This document shows positions 18,353 through 28,256 of a stretch of DNA of 64,000 nucleotides, piece after piece; the stretch's first letter is position 1, and every line of letters starts with the position of its first letter. The notes beneath the pieces were generated by a model. It saw only the letters and a program-made list of their open reading frames with translations. It did not search any database and was not told the DNA's origin. The DNA is from Chrysophaeum taylorii (lineage: Eukaryota > Sar > Pelagophyceae > Pelagomonadales > Pelagomonadaceae): NCBI GenBank assembly GCA_029834535.1, contig JAQMWT010000156.1, positions 26,156 to 90,155 of the forward strand, written 5' to 3'. The position numbers and the translations under genes were made by a program.

Positions 18353-19018
18353 ATGTCTGCGCGATGGGCGGGGCTGTTGATGTGTGCGAGTGGGTTCGTG
18401 ATGCAGCAGCAGCCTCGTAGCGTGGTGGTGCGAATGGGCGCAACGAGCGAGGAATCGTCGGGCGCGGGGAAGGTGGCGGCGGCGGCGGCGACGGGGAGTG
18501 TGGTCGCAGCGACGGCGACGGCGGCCGGGACCGCATGCGCAACGGGTGCGTGCGCGGTAGGCGCGGCCGCCGCGACGAGCTCGACGGTGGGCGTGAGCCA
18601 GGTCGCGGCGACATTGCTGGGGGCCCTCGGGCTCGCGTCGACGACGGTGTATCAGCCTGCTGGCGACCTCGCTCATATGACGGCGTCGAGCGTCGAGCTG
18701 CGCTCTGCGGTTGACAACGGCAAACCGTCGGTTCTCGAGTTCTACTCGAAGAACTGCCCGCACTGCAACCAGGTCGCCAAAGATCTCTATGCGGTCGAGA
18801 AGCGCCACAACGACGTTAATTGGGTTATGATTGATACAGAACTCGAGGCAAACCGCGCGCTGTGGGAAAGCCTGGGCGTCAACGAGATCCCCCACTTCGC
18901 CTTTCTCGATGCCGATGAGCAGCTCCTCGCGACCGCCATCGGTCCCATCAAGCCCGACGTCGCCGAGCAGGGCATCGCCCTCGCGCTCAAGGCCTCCGCC
19001 AATTACGAGACCAATTAG
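18353..19018 (+). CDS. HCF164-like thioredoxin, plastid-targeted
   Basis: A 221-residue protein from the ATG at 18353. The leader combines a hydrophobic signal-like segment (WAGLLMCASGF) with a basic, serine-rich stretch. The CASGF-V junction resembles the phenylalanine-containing cleavage motif of red secondary plastids. An alanine/glycine/threonine-rich segment (residues 35-95) may include a thylakoid membrane span. The thioredoxin fold follows: VLEFYSKNCPHCNQV with active-site cysteines 135 and 138, and the cis-proline segment NEIPHFAFLD, the version typical of HCF164. In plants HCF164 is a thylakoid lumen thiol reductase needed for cytochrome b6f assembly. Here the active site is CPHC rather than the usual HCF164 type, which may alter redox potential. 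Targeting is inferred. Confidence 0.8.
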   Translation: MSARWAGLLMCASGFVMQQQPRSVVVRMGATSEESSGAGKVAAAAATGSVVAATATAAGTACATGACAVGAAAATSSTVGVSQVAATLLGALGLASTTVYQPAGDLAHMTASSVELRSAVDNGKPSVLEFYSKNCPHCNQVAKDLYAVEKRHNDVNWVMIDTELEANRALWESLGVNEIPHFAFLDADEQLLATAIGPIKPDVAEQGIALALKASANYETN

Positions 19019-20389
19019 AGCGAGCGAACTACCTCGCCTTAAAATAAAAGCGTTGGTCCTCGTCCCCGTTAAACAACCAATGTGAAGATCTCTTTGCTCT
19101 TTTTGTTGTTTGACGGTGCCGGGTTTTGGGCTGCTCGCGGCCGGAGGTTATGCGTGCGTTGCTGTGGCGCGGCGACGAAACTCCGGGAAGACCTTCTTTT
19201 TCGTGCGCGGTGTTTTCGACGGTGCGGTAGTGCGCTTCCTCGAGCTGCCGGGATCGTCCTGATGTTGTCAAGTTTGTCAACGCCTAACGCCGAGAGCATA
19301 TCGGCAATCTTGTTTATATTCCCGGACGACAGTGGGCACGCTCTTCTTCTGGCGTGTGATGACTTTAATCGGTCTGAGTGAGTTTGAAGTAGCGACTAGC
19401 CTCCCCAGTATCCCGTGATCGGGGGCATGAACACGAAATCCTTCCGCCGAGCAATTGGGTCGAGATCGTCTTCGTACGAGTACTAATATAAAGAACAGTA
19501 TTTATTACTGTGTTACCCTTCAGCAGAGCGCGAGAGAAGAGTGGTATGGTAGTCTGCCCTCGAATCTGTCTCCTAAAACGAGGAAAGCCGGTGTGAATAA
19601 TAATACAGCGTTTTCTTAAATCAAAAGGTGCTAAAGTTAAGGGGACTAACCCTACAATAGGGGGTACTAACTCTAATTCAGATTTTCTTCTATCTCTATA
19701 ATTTCGAAATAATAGTTGCAAGCGATAAGGTCCGGGAGCCACTGGGTCTGGTATCCCTGGAGGAATTCGAGCAGACTCAACGAATTCGAGCAGACTCAAC
19801 AGCTCGACGGTACCGCCGAGCTGTTGCGCACGTCGCGAGGACCCGCGCGAAGTGTTCAAAAACCGGTGTGATCTGTTAAGAACGGCCATCTTGCACGAGA
19901 TTGATGTGGTATCCGAACTCGGCGTTGTGGCAGTAACGCCCATCCCCCCCCCCCACTTGCCTGCCTGTTACCTGACTTACCCTGATTGTTGCTCTGGTAC
20001 TGACCTTGCAATTCTTTGGGGGGGGGGTGTCATCTTGACATCCTCACATGCGCTTCCACTGAACCCAAAATATACCAGGCATTTGTATTGCTTTCTTGCT
20101 GTCTTCTTGCTATTACCCTAGTTTGATTGTCCGATTATATGATGGCGTGAGGTGTTTACGCCGAGATCGGGCGTGTAGTGGTTTCACCCGCGGTTCGGAT
20201 TGGGAGAAATGTTTGTTGAGGCGTCTGGCCTGGCCGAGAGGGGCGGGTATCTGGGAAAACCACTACAGCGTCGAGCTCCTGCACGCGTGGCTTCGCGGCT
20301 GCAAACAAAACGAGACCCAAGACTTTTCTAGTGCTGTACAATCCGAATCATAATTTGCTGGTGGTAAGTGTAAGGAGAGCAGGGAGGTG
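19019..20389. other. intergenic, short repeats only
   Basis: Contains a perfect 19-bp tandem pair GAATTCGAGCAGACTCAAC (19763-19781, 19782-19800) followed by an AGCTCG-centred hairpin. A 192-codon minus ORF (19365-19943) and a minus ORF with INKIADMLSALGVDKLDNI (about 19320-19069) have no recognised relatives. C- and G-homopolymer runs lie near 19950 and 20020. Confidence 0.4.
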
Positions 20390-20730
20390 TCATGCCTTTG
20401 CCTCGTCGGACTTGGGCTTCTTGTCCTTGGACCTCTCCTTGCGCTTAAGATTAGTCATGTGGACCTTGAGAATGTTGCACATGCTCGTCTGAAACTTGAG
20501 GAGGTTGGCGGCCTCGACCTGCGTGACGTCACGAGGCCCCAACGCCAACTCACAACGGTGCTTATCTTTTTTTTCTCGGTCCGCGCGCGCACGAGACATC
20601 GGTGACAAGTGGTCTCGTCCTTCGTCTCGCTAACGCGCTTCAACGTCAGCGATAACGAACCGCTCTCCCGCGTGCTCTGGAAAAGCCGCGTCAACTCTGT
20701 CAGAAACGAATCCTGAGCGAGCAGCACCAT
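20390..20730 (-). CDS. SRP14: signal recognition particle 14 kDa subunit
   Basis: Two exons, 20730-20554 and 20518-20390, joined across a 35-bp intron, encode 101 residues. Exon 1 begins MVLLAQDSFLTELTRLFQ, essentially the SRP14 signature, and ends KKKISTV. Exon 2 resumes VEAANLLKFQ and continues CNILKVHMTNLKRKERSK. The spliced length between STV and KFQ equals that in animal SRP14, which supports the splice. A lysine-rich tail follows. SRP14 pairs with SRP9 on the Alu domain of SRP RNA in the cytosol and slows elongation of secretory proteins. Without splicing the frame reads into an unrelated arginine-rich tail. Confidence 0.9.
20519..20553 (-). other. SRP14: 35-bp spliceosomal intron of SRP14
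   Basis: Minus strand: starts GTGAGTTGG, ends CACGCAG. Its length is not a multiple of three, so removal restores the SRP14 frame. A GTGACG word near the 3' end could serve as branch region, but this is a guess. Confidence 0.85.
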
Positions 20731-20756
20731 CGCTGCTGCTGTGCGGGTTTCCTTCC

Positions 20757-20995
20757 TCAGAGGGTTTAGGGACTAAACTCGAAGTTAATGGTAGAGCGTG
20801 GGCATAAAGAGGGTTAGAAGTAAACTCAAAGGTTAGCGAACGTGATGCGGTGAATTGATCAAAGCGCATTAGAGGGTTAGGGAGTAAACTTTAAAGGTTA
20901 AGTGCGGAGCGGGCGCTGATCAAAGCGGCATATTATAGCTTGTTTAAGAGTAAACTCAAAGCCTGAAGGGCAAGGCGGGGGCTGATCAGAGGTGC
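20757..20995 (-). repeat. about 62-bp degenerate tandem repeats upstream of SRP14
   Basis: Four units start near 20757, 20806, 20869 and 20931. They share (A)GAGGGTTAGGGAGTAAACTC-like starts, an AAAGGTTA middle and CTGATCAAAGC ends. They lie just 5' of SRP14 (minus strand), so they may be promoter or 5'UTR sequence. The TTAGGG and TTTAGGG words are too few and dispersed to be telomeric. Confidence 0.6.
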
Positions 20996-21039
20996 AGATC
21001 AGAGCGGGCTGAGCGAGGGAGGGAGAACAAGAAGACGTA

Positions 21040-21190
21040 GACGCAGGCCGTTTGCAAGGAACGGCAGAGCGCGAGCCTAGCCGTCAGAGGGCCGTTCGCC
21101 GCAGAGGACGGCAGTGTGCGAGACTATCCATCAGAGTGCCGCCAGGAAAGCGGCGGACGGGAGACGTAGAGGCCGATGGCGTTCATGTTG
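21040..21190 (-). repeat. repeat block related to 5085-5250
   Basis: Same orientation and word order as the block upstream of the hydroxylase gene (GCGCGAGCCTAGCCGTC, GAGTGCCGCC, GCGGACGGGAGACGTAG). Two internal units occur here. It lies about 310 bp upstream of SRP14. Confidence 0.5.
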
Positions 21191-22411
21191 GCGTCACCGA
21201 AGTGTGCCTGCGCGTAGTGTTGTTGCCGGGGGTTGGCGGTGGTGGCACCGCCCTTGACGTACAATAGGCCCGAGAGGATGAGACCGGTCCGCTCGCGGTG
21301 AGACGTGATAGAGGGTGCGCTGTAATGGGCGCTGCGTCTTTGCCGCCGTCGCTGCCGAGAGCGACGGGCCCCCTCCTGCGGGCCAGTGTTAATTAAGGCT
21401 AGTCCTACGAACGATGCGATGGAGGAGGCCACGTAGTGTGTCACTTCCCTCGGCGAGACGGGGTTGTCGTTTTGTTTTTAATTGCCTCCCAAGTAGACGC
21501 AACCGGCAGATCAGCGACGACTTGCGGCCCTCGTACGAGCTTTCGAAACGAGTTCCTATGCGTGACGATGATGGTTGCCCGGAACGACCGTCGGAGGGAG
21601 TCCCCGAGAGCTGCGACGGCAGGCCAGTGACATCTGCACCCGCTCAGTACAATAATCCAAGAAGAAGGTGCCACTATGGCAGAGCGTGGTGTGCCTTCCA
21701 TAACCGTCCTGTCTTTCCCCTTTTGGTCCTGACGGATCTAGACTTACTAGTGCTCGGATTGCTGCACCACAGCTCGTCGCCGGTTTGAAGTTTTTAATGG
21801 CGGCGAAAAACATGCCGCCGCCGCCGCGCAATGTAGCTCTAGCTGGCGCTTGTTTTGGACCAAGCGACATGACACGGGGGCCCGATGGGCGTGAATGCGT
21901 CTCGGCTTTTCTTCTTCGACATGTATTCCGACGCAACACGGTATGGTCCTGCCTTTGCGTCGGAGGGACTCTCATTGACAAGCTTGCTACCGGTGCTGGA
22001 TTGGGTCTCAAACAATGAGTAGGGCCTCGCGAATACGGTGAGGGCTTTTGTTGCAATGTCCGGCGTCGAGGCGTCTCAGCTCGTTGACACGATTGAGCCG
22101 AGGCAGCTCGATCACGGCTTAGTAGTTCGAGTTCCTTTCGAACGGATTTCGCCAAGGTCGAAGCGCCTGGGCTCTTCGATATGATTTTCAACACGCTTCG
22201 GTATGATAGCAACAACAACATGGCATGGGCATGTGTTGCGAAGACCGGAGCGCGGCTAGTTGTAATTCGGCTCTAGATTGCGCGAAGGTGGTGGTAGCCA
22301 GACCGCCGCAGCCCTTCTTTCGTCTTTGCGGGATCGCAGGACTCGGGTTTAAAATTTGCCGAGGTTCGTTTGAATCATCAGCACAGCTCCTGCGTCATGT
22401 TGTGGTACATC
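21191..22411. other. intergenic left of the copia element, unassigned
   Basis: Only overlapping short ORFs. A minus frame near 21290-21130 (GLILSGLLYVKGGATTANP, then GDANMNAIGLYVSRPP) looks protein-like but is unrecognised. No gene is supported. Confidence 0.3.
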
Positions 22412-22725
22412 TCCAGAGCATTTAGCATGCAGTGGTAAGTCACGTGGGAAACCATCCCGTCTCATCATGAACGTCTGGAAGTTTTTAATTCGGGGAATGA
22501 AAGGTATGTTCCCTATATCCTCAGAACACGACAGGCGGCATCTAGAACTACACGAGAAAGGGTAAGTGTATAGTGCTACATACCTCGGGACGCACTAGAC
22601 CATGATGATGAGCTTGGGCACAAATCAGAGGACTAATTGACTGTGTAAAAAGGAAGAAGAAGGGTAAGGAAGAGATCACGTTCTCAACGGACGGATAAGG
22701 GTAAGAAGCATCAGATTACTCTGCA
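22412..22725 (-). repeat. 3' LTR of copia copy 1
   Basis: Near-identical to 34847-35167, apart from small indels. On the plus strand its left end is TCCAGAG instead of TGCAGAG, one substitution in the terminal dinucleotide region. The element-sense start TGCAGAG abuts the purine tract. Confidence 0.9.
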
Positions 22726-22733
22726 CCCCCTCG
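22726..22733 (-). other. polypurine tract of copia copy 1
   Basis: Element-sense CGAGGGGG lies immediately before the 3' LTR start TGCAGAG, the position required for plus-strand priming. Confidence 0.75.
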
Positions 22734-22849
22734 AGATGTCTTAAGCGCAAGGTGCGACTATAAAACATCTCTTGAGAAAGATGATGATGAAGGAAAGAAA
22801 AAGGAGTATAAAGTCTTGATGGTCGCAGAGGTCACATACGAAGCATCAA

Positions 22850-24150
22850 GAGTATAGAAGGAGTGTCTTGAAGACTAAGTTTTGGTGGGGCTGAGAGTCG
22901 ATTTGACACTTTTGAACAGAACATTACGAAACACAGGTACAACAGACAGTGTGTTAGGATTATCTGAGGTGAGGTGGTAGATGTCGATACCGGTTCGAGG
23001 GTGTTGGAATCATCGTCAGCTTCTGCTGTAAGGTGGTGAACACCAAAAGCTGAATGATGTGGTACCATGTGAAATGTGAGTGCAAGTAGAGCATTCAGTA
23101 TAAATGGCAAAATAGAATCTAGTTGTAAGGTGCCCAGTTGGTTTTCCAAGAAGTTGGACTTGGCGAACGGATCCGTGAAGAGAGAAGAGTTTCCTGGAGC
23201 AGTTCGACTTGTTGACGCAAGGCGTCGAAATCAACAAGCGAAGCAGAAGACGTAGGATGTGACGATGGCGAAGATATCTCCAGAGTAGGGTCTGGCGTGG
23301 AGTGTAAGTAGTTTAACGACGTTTCGGTCAACACATGCTGTGTAAGTGAAGGGATTTCGCGTTTAAAAAGCGCAGAAAGTCTTGATGTTCTGCCTGAGTA
23401 TAAGTGGGGCCGAACATTACATCCCGGAGTGATGGCGGTTTTGTATCATCTGAAGATGATACGTAGTCGTCAAGATGTTGTACCCACGATTGAGCAACAG
23501 TAGTAACCACATGCTGAATTTGGATGGCTTGAACATAGCCTGAGCTTTGCGACTCTGTGTTCGAACAAGAGTCACAAGGAAATTAAGATGCCCAAGGTGC
23601 ATCTGTGTTATAAGCCGAAGATCATGTGCGAATGGCAATTGTGTGGTGGGATCTGTTGTGGCTAGAGCGGATACGGATAAGACCAAGTTAACAAATGGCG
23701 GGTGTTGAGCTAGCATACTTGTCAAAAGAGTGTATAACTCCCTTGGCAAATGATAGATGCGTATGAGGGTGGCGCGTATATGATCAGCTGAGCGCGCATC
23801 ACAAGGGAATTGGAAAGAAGTATCATTGCGAGCATATACGGTAGGTTGTCCTCGCTCAAACACAGCATAGTCCATGCTGAGGCCGTCCTGGAACGTCAGA
23901 GACTGAGGTGAGATATGCCCGGCTGGTGTCGGTGCAACCGCAGCAGCCTATGTGGTAGCGGTAGCAGTAGCAGCAGTCATGGTTTGTCGCTTTTGATGCA
24001 ACCTGGGGGAAGGTTCGGCCATGGAGAGCGAGCGTGGGACTGTCCTTCGAACGACTGGGGAGAAGCCGCGGCCACGGGAGTGCCAAGAAAAGGACATAGG
24101 CGACACTCACACGCACACAAAAAATTTGTGGCAAAAGAAGGTAGGGCGGC
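22850..24150 (-). pseudogene. extra ORF between RNase H and 3' LTR (copy 1)
   Basis: Downstream of RNase H a protein-like sequence can be read across frames. From about 23930 it reads PTPAGHISPQSLTFQDGLS, then DARSADHIRATLIRIYHLPR and AQHPPFVNLVLSVSALATT. After a frame change near 23510 it reads SWVQHLDDYVSSSDDTKPP, and then a heptad-like helix DALRQQVELLQETLL near 23200. No transmembrane segment, so an envelope role is not supported. Its mix of a helical core and coiled coil is reminiscent of a gag-like protein, but I recognise no family. Two copies of the processing-site-like word bracket it (24151 and 23309). Confidence 0.45.
23309..23329 (-). other. SLNY word, copy E
   Basis: Element-sense word containing GTCGTTAAACTA, translated LTETSLNYL, located within the extra 3' ORF. 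Confidence 0.7.
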
Positions 24151-24171
24151 TAGTTTAACGACGTTGCGGTC
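24151..24171 (-). other. SLNY word, copy D
   Basis: Element-sense word GTCGTTAAACTA directly after the RNase H C-terminus. Here the tyrosine codon reads TAG, so this copy is VTATSLN followed by a stop. Confidence 0.7.
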
Positions 24172-24188
24172 ACTGGGGTTAGGCATCT

Positions 24189-26057
24189 TCAATCATGTAG
24201 GGACTTGTCATCAGAGGCATGATGCATACCGAGTAGAGAACGAAAAGTGGAGAACTCAGCAGCAAGTGGCTTTGTAAAACCATCAGCCACGTTTAGCTTG
24301 CCGGGAACATGATGGACTCGAATTTTCTGTAGCGAGATGTACTCACGGATCTTAAACCATCTGGTCGACAGTGCCTTGGAGCGAGAGGATCCATCTGGGT
24401 TATTAGAGGTGTGAACAGCAGCAGCATTGTCAGACAAGAGAGGAGGCTTCTGATGAAGCGCATATCTTCAGCAATTGGGTTGTCATTGTCATCGAAGTCA
24501 ACAGGATCAGCGGTGTTCTCACCATTAACATTGTTGACGTAGAAGGTGGGGTTGACGACAAAGGAGAGTTCCAACAGCAGCTTGCGTAGCCAAACTGCTT
24601 CATCAGCACAAATACTGAGGGCAGTCAACTCAGCTTCGTGAGTTGAGCAGGAGACAATCGGTTGAAGCTTGCTTTTCCAACAAATAAGGCAGTTGAAAAG
24701 ATAGAAGACAAACCCGGTGGTAGATTTCCTATCTTCCTGTGCTAAGGAAGCGGCATTGTCAGCGTCGACCATGGCGACTAAGGGATCAAACTGTCCAGTG
24801 GATACATCCTGCGGTTGGTAGTCAACCACAGTAGAGAGATCAATTCGATTAGCGGAGACGGAGCGAAGGTGAGCTTCAATAGCATTACCTTTAGGATGAA
24901 ACCAGAGGCGAAGTGAGCGGTTTTCCGGCTTCCTCAGGTAGCGGAGCAGGTGTTCTAGCATCTGGACATGAACGTACGTGGGTGCATGCATACCACGCGA
25001 ACATCGGCCCAAGGCTTGCGAGAAGTCAGGTCTGCATGCCACTTGCATGAACACCAGCCTGCCAAGGAGGGTGGCAAAGTGCGTGTTGATGTACAACTCT
25101 GTTTCAGAGCTAGGAGTGCCATCTTTATACTTGAAGGACGAGGACATAGGATATTTAAGCGGAGTTAGTTGCTGCAAGACAGGATGATCAGCGAAGAGTT
25201 CATCAAGCTTGGCTTGCACATCCAGAGAAATGGATCCATCAGATGTGCGACACACGCGCATGCCTAGGAGAGTACGGACAGGTTCAAACTGCTCTACAGC
25301 ATACCGTTTGTAGAGGTCATCCTGTAACTCAGTATGAAGAGTGTCATCATTGGACACAATAACGATGTCGTCTACAGACAGACTGCATACGACGAACTTA
25401 GTATGTGCGGATACTCGAGCATATAGGCAAAAGTCCGCATACAGTCGCCTGTAGCCAAGGCTACGGAAGAAGCCGTCTATCTCTTTGTTCCAAAGAGATG
25501 GTGAAGGCCGAAGTCCATAAAGTGACTTCAGCAGTTTCGGTAGGCGTCGGCCCTTGTAGCTAGCGTCATCGGGGTCGATAAGCTTGATGGCGTCTGGTAA
25601 CTGAGCGTAGACGTTGGCATCAATGTCAGACTGAACGAAGGCGTTCGGGACGTCTGTGTGGTAGACAGGCAATTGCTTGTATGCTGCAATCGCCAGTAGT
25701 ACCCGGATTGCGGTCATTGTGGCCATTGGGCTGAAGGTGCCAAAGAGATCGGCGCCAAGGGAGGCTAGGAAGCCACGTAGCACGAGGCGAGCCTTGTGCT
25801 TAACGTATTTGCCTGCAGAGTCCGTTTTAATCTTCAGCACCATCCTGCTGTCAATAGGGCGAGAGACACCGTCGGGTAATGAAAGCTTGAAGCAGCCAAA
25901 GCGGATAATGTCGTGGAGTTCCTTGGCGATGGCCTTGAGGTAGGCATACCTGTCTTCAGGCGACATACCGTGGAGGCACTTGAGTTTGTATTCATCGATG
26001 GAAGCGTCCGCTTCTTGGACCTTGTAGTCATCAGGACCAACAGTGGCTGGTGAACAA
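24189..26057 (-). pseudogene. copia-type reverse transcriptase and RNase H (copy 1), one frameshift
   Basis: The copia reverse transcriptase starts near 25950 (FGCFKLSLPDG, IDSRMVLKIK, HKARLVLRGF) and continues through VYHTDVPNAFVQSDI, LLKSLYGLRPSPSLWNKEID and the catalytic box SLSVDDIVIVS. That box has S-V-D-D in place of the usual Y-V-D-D. RNase H follows (MVDADNAASLAQEDRKSTTG, STHEAELTALS). Near 24440 the frame shifts, and the conserved end (LLSDNAAAVHTSNN, HHVPGKLNVADGFTKPL) continues in another frame to a stop at 24189. This is the least damaged module of copy 1: about 980 codons stay open from the integrase C-terminus to the shift. Confidence 0.9.
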
Positions 26058-26078
26058 TAGTTTAACGACGTTGCGGTC
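26058..26078 (-). other. SLNY word, copy C
   Basis: Element-sense word GTCGTTAAACTA, translated STATSLNYC, between the proline-rich linker after integrase and the reverse transcriptase. Confidence 0.75.
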
Positions 26079-28235
26079 GAGGCAGTGTGCGCGACTTCGG
26101 GATAAGCGGAAACAGCGTCAGTAGGAGGGGTAGAGGAAGCTGATTCCAGTTGAATATGGATAGTAGGGTCGGCATGTAAAACTTGAGTGATATACTCTGT
26201 AGAGACCAGAAGGTATTCCACCAAGTCAGACAGAGATGCAGAATTAGCGCCAAATTCGGAGGAGTTGTGATCGATAAAGCTGGTCGGCGCCAGATACGTA
26301 AGTGCATACTGTAATGAAGAGATGCCAAAGGCAGCAGCGTGCTCAGTGAACGCAGCTAAAAGAGGCTGAGGAATGGAGCGCATAGGTGAACCATCAGCAG
26401 TTAGAAAGGTTGCGGCTGGGATGCTGGATGCGCACTTAGCGTGGGCGAAGTAACCATCGACGTGAGGGTAACGGGCTAGTAAGTCAGTGCGCAACGGGAG
26501 AAGAAGACGAGCTAACAACGCATGTTCCCCCTCTGAGCAGATAGCAGACCAGAGGATACCACCATTGATATGTAGGGCGGAGAGGGCGGGAGACATGAAC
26601 GCAAGAAAGTGGTGGCGAAGATCCCAGCGGAAATCGGTGAGTTTGCCACCAGCGGCTTTGTAAGCACCAATAGTAGACGCTTGCAGCCGGGCTTGGATAT
26701 TTTTCAAGGAGGTTGCCTTGCGGTTGTTAGGTTGTTTGGAACCTGGGACAACAATGAGGTCATCTTGTGCAAAAAGGTCTTTGTAAGAAGGAAGCAAGGG
26801 CGGCGTTGGCATAGAGCCAGAATCGTCGACAGGAACGTCGGAAGGGGGTAGAGAAGCAGGGGCAGGGGACGAAGAAGGAGCTGAGGGAGGTGGAGAGTGC
26901 CCCCTCTGAGGATGAGGTGTCCGTGTCCCCCTCTGAATGAAATGGTCTTGGATAGAAGCGTGGGGTGTGAGCGAGAAAGGCGCGGGAGGAGCGTGAGGCG
27001 GAGGAGCAAGTTCAGGATCAGGAGTAGGATGCTGGAGCATGTAGAGGAATTGCAGCTTGGACGAAACACGGATTTGTCCGTTTCCAGGGTTGAGGGCGAC
27101 GTCGGCAATATGGTCAACACGTGGGGAGACGAGCGGGTTTAGCGCGTTGGCGCAACATAATATAAGTATTTGCGTAAGTATTTGCGGCGGCACGGTTCCC
27201 ACTTGTGGTGCTCGTGGGGTTCCAATAGAAGGTAGCATTCAGCGCCAAAGATCTTGAGCATGTCATGCTGGGGAGTGCTCAGTTGATTGTAGAGTAGCTG
27301 TTGCGGACTCAGGATAGCATGGTGAATGCGCTCGAGCGTGGCGTTCGGGAGAAGGTTGTAGCTTTGGATGGTGTGTATCACCGCCCAGGGAAACATGATG
27401 GCTGGTTCCACGATCTTGGAGCCACGATAATGAGCATTAAGGAGAGAGCGAAGGCGAGTTGAGGAGGCGGAGGCGATGAAGCCGATGGCTGACTCAACTT
27501 CAAAGTTAAAGTGGTGCATGTACGGCGGGAAAGCTATGGGCTGAATGCCCTTATCGACGCGGCACGGGGAGGTAATGTGCTGGCTAAAATAGGGCTTGAA
27601 GGCATCGGAGTAGAGGGTGCGCAGGTGCACGTTGAGTTGTGTACGACAAAAGTCATACGCAAAGTCCAGAGCTTGAGTGAACTCCGTGGCGTTGGTGGTG
27701 CGTGTAAAGTACACCAAGAGAAACTTCGAGATAAGCTCTTAGAAGACAATGATATGAGTGAAGCCTCCCCATTCTGACGGAATTGTCACATAGCCGCCGT
27801 CGCACGCCCAGACTTCGCCGGCTTTGTGAGTTTTCTCAAAAGAGGGCTTGGTCGGATTGAAGTGCTTGTGCGAGTGGCGCTTGTTATGCGCGATGCAGTC
27901 GGTGCATAAGTCGCGATACGGTAGACTGAGGCAGAGAAGCCAGGGCGAGCTAGTACGTTGGGGGCCTTGGCTGCAACGTTGTCGGGGCAGTGGTGCACCC
28001 GGTGGAAGCGATTGGCTCGTTCTTTGCCGCTGAGATATTCAGCGGTCCGTGTGCGAAGGATTTGCGAGGAATGGGATGAGCGGGGATATGACGTTTGCGC
28101 CTAACATCGAACTTGAGTTCGGTGTCCAAGGCAGGAGGAGGCGGTGCGTCGTCATCCTGGTGCGCAGCAGGGTCACTTGGAGGTGCATCCTCATCATCAC
28201 AAGTAGCAAGAGTATCTTCGTAGGACGAAGACATA
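26079..28235 (-). pseudogene. integrase plus proline-rich linker (copy 1), frameshifted
   Basis: A basic segment (VRRKRHIPAHPIPRK) and an HHCP/CTDC-type zinc-binding region lie at 28100-27880. The catalytic core follows: second aspartate in LYSDAFKPYF, and glutamate in FNFEVESAIGF, spaced about 36 residues. The first aspartate (WACDGGY) falls in a frame-shifted stretch near 27800. SYNLLPNATLERI matches the end of copia integrase cores. The C-terminus (AECYLLLEPHEHHKWEPC) leads into a long proline-rich linker (26900-26700). The frame changes near 27900, 27720 and 27200. Three purine words TCAGAGGGGG lie in the linker region. Confidence 0.85.
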
Positions 28236-28256
28236 TAGTTTAACGACATTTCGGTC
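28236..28256 (-). other. SLNY word, copy B
   Basis: Element-sense word GTCGTTAAACTA, translated LTEMSLNYM, between the methyltransferase and integrase modules. The equivalent in copy 2 lies at 62035-62055. Confidence 0.8.

Noticed and set aside
19365-19943. 192-codon minus ORF
   Set aside because: No recognisable motif, uneven composition and a region with short tandem duplications; coding status unsupported.
20757-20900. Telomere-like TTAGGG/TTTAGGG words
   Set aside because: Only single words inside about 62-bp degenerate repeats next to SRP14; not a telomeric tract.
21556-22221. 221-codon minus ORF left of the copia element
   Set aside because: No motif and overlapping open frames on the other strand; not enough to call a gene.
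22850-24150. Envelope gene in the extra 3' ORF
   Set aside because: No signal peptide, transmembrane segment or fusion-like region can be seen.
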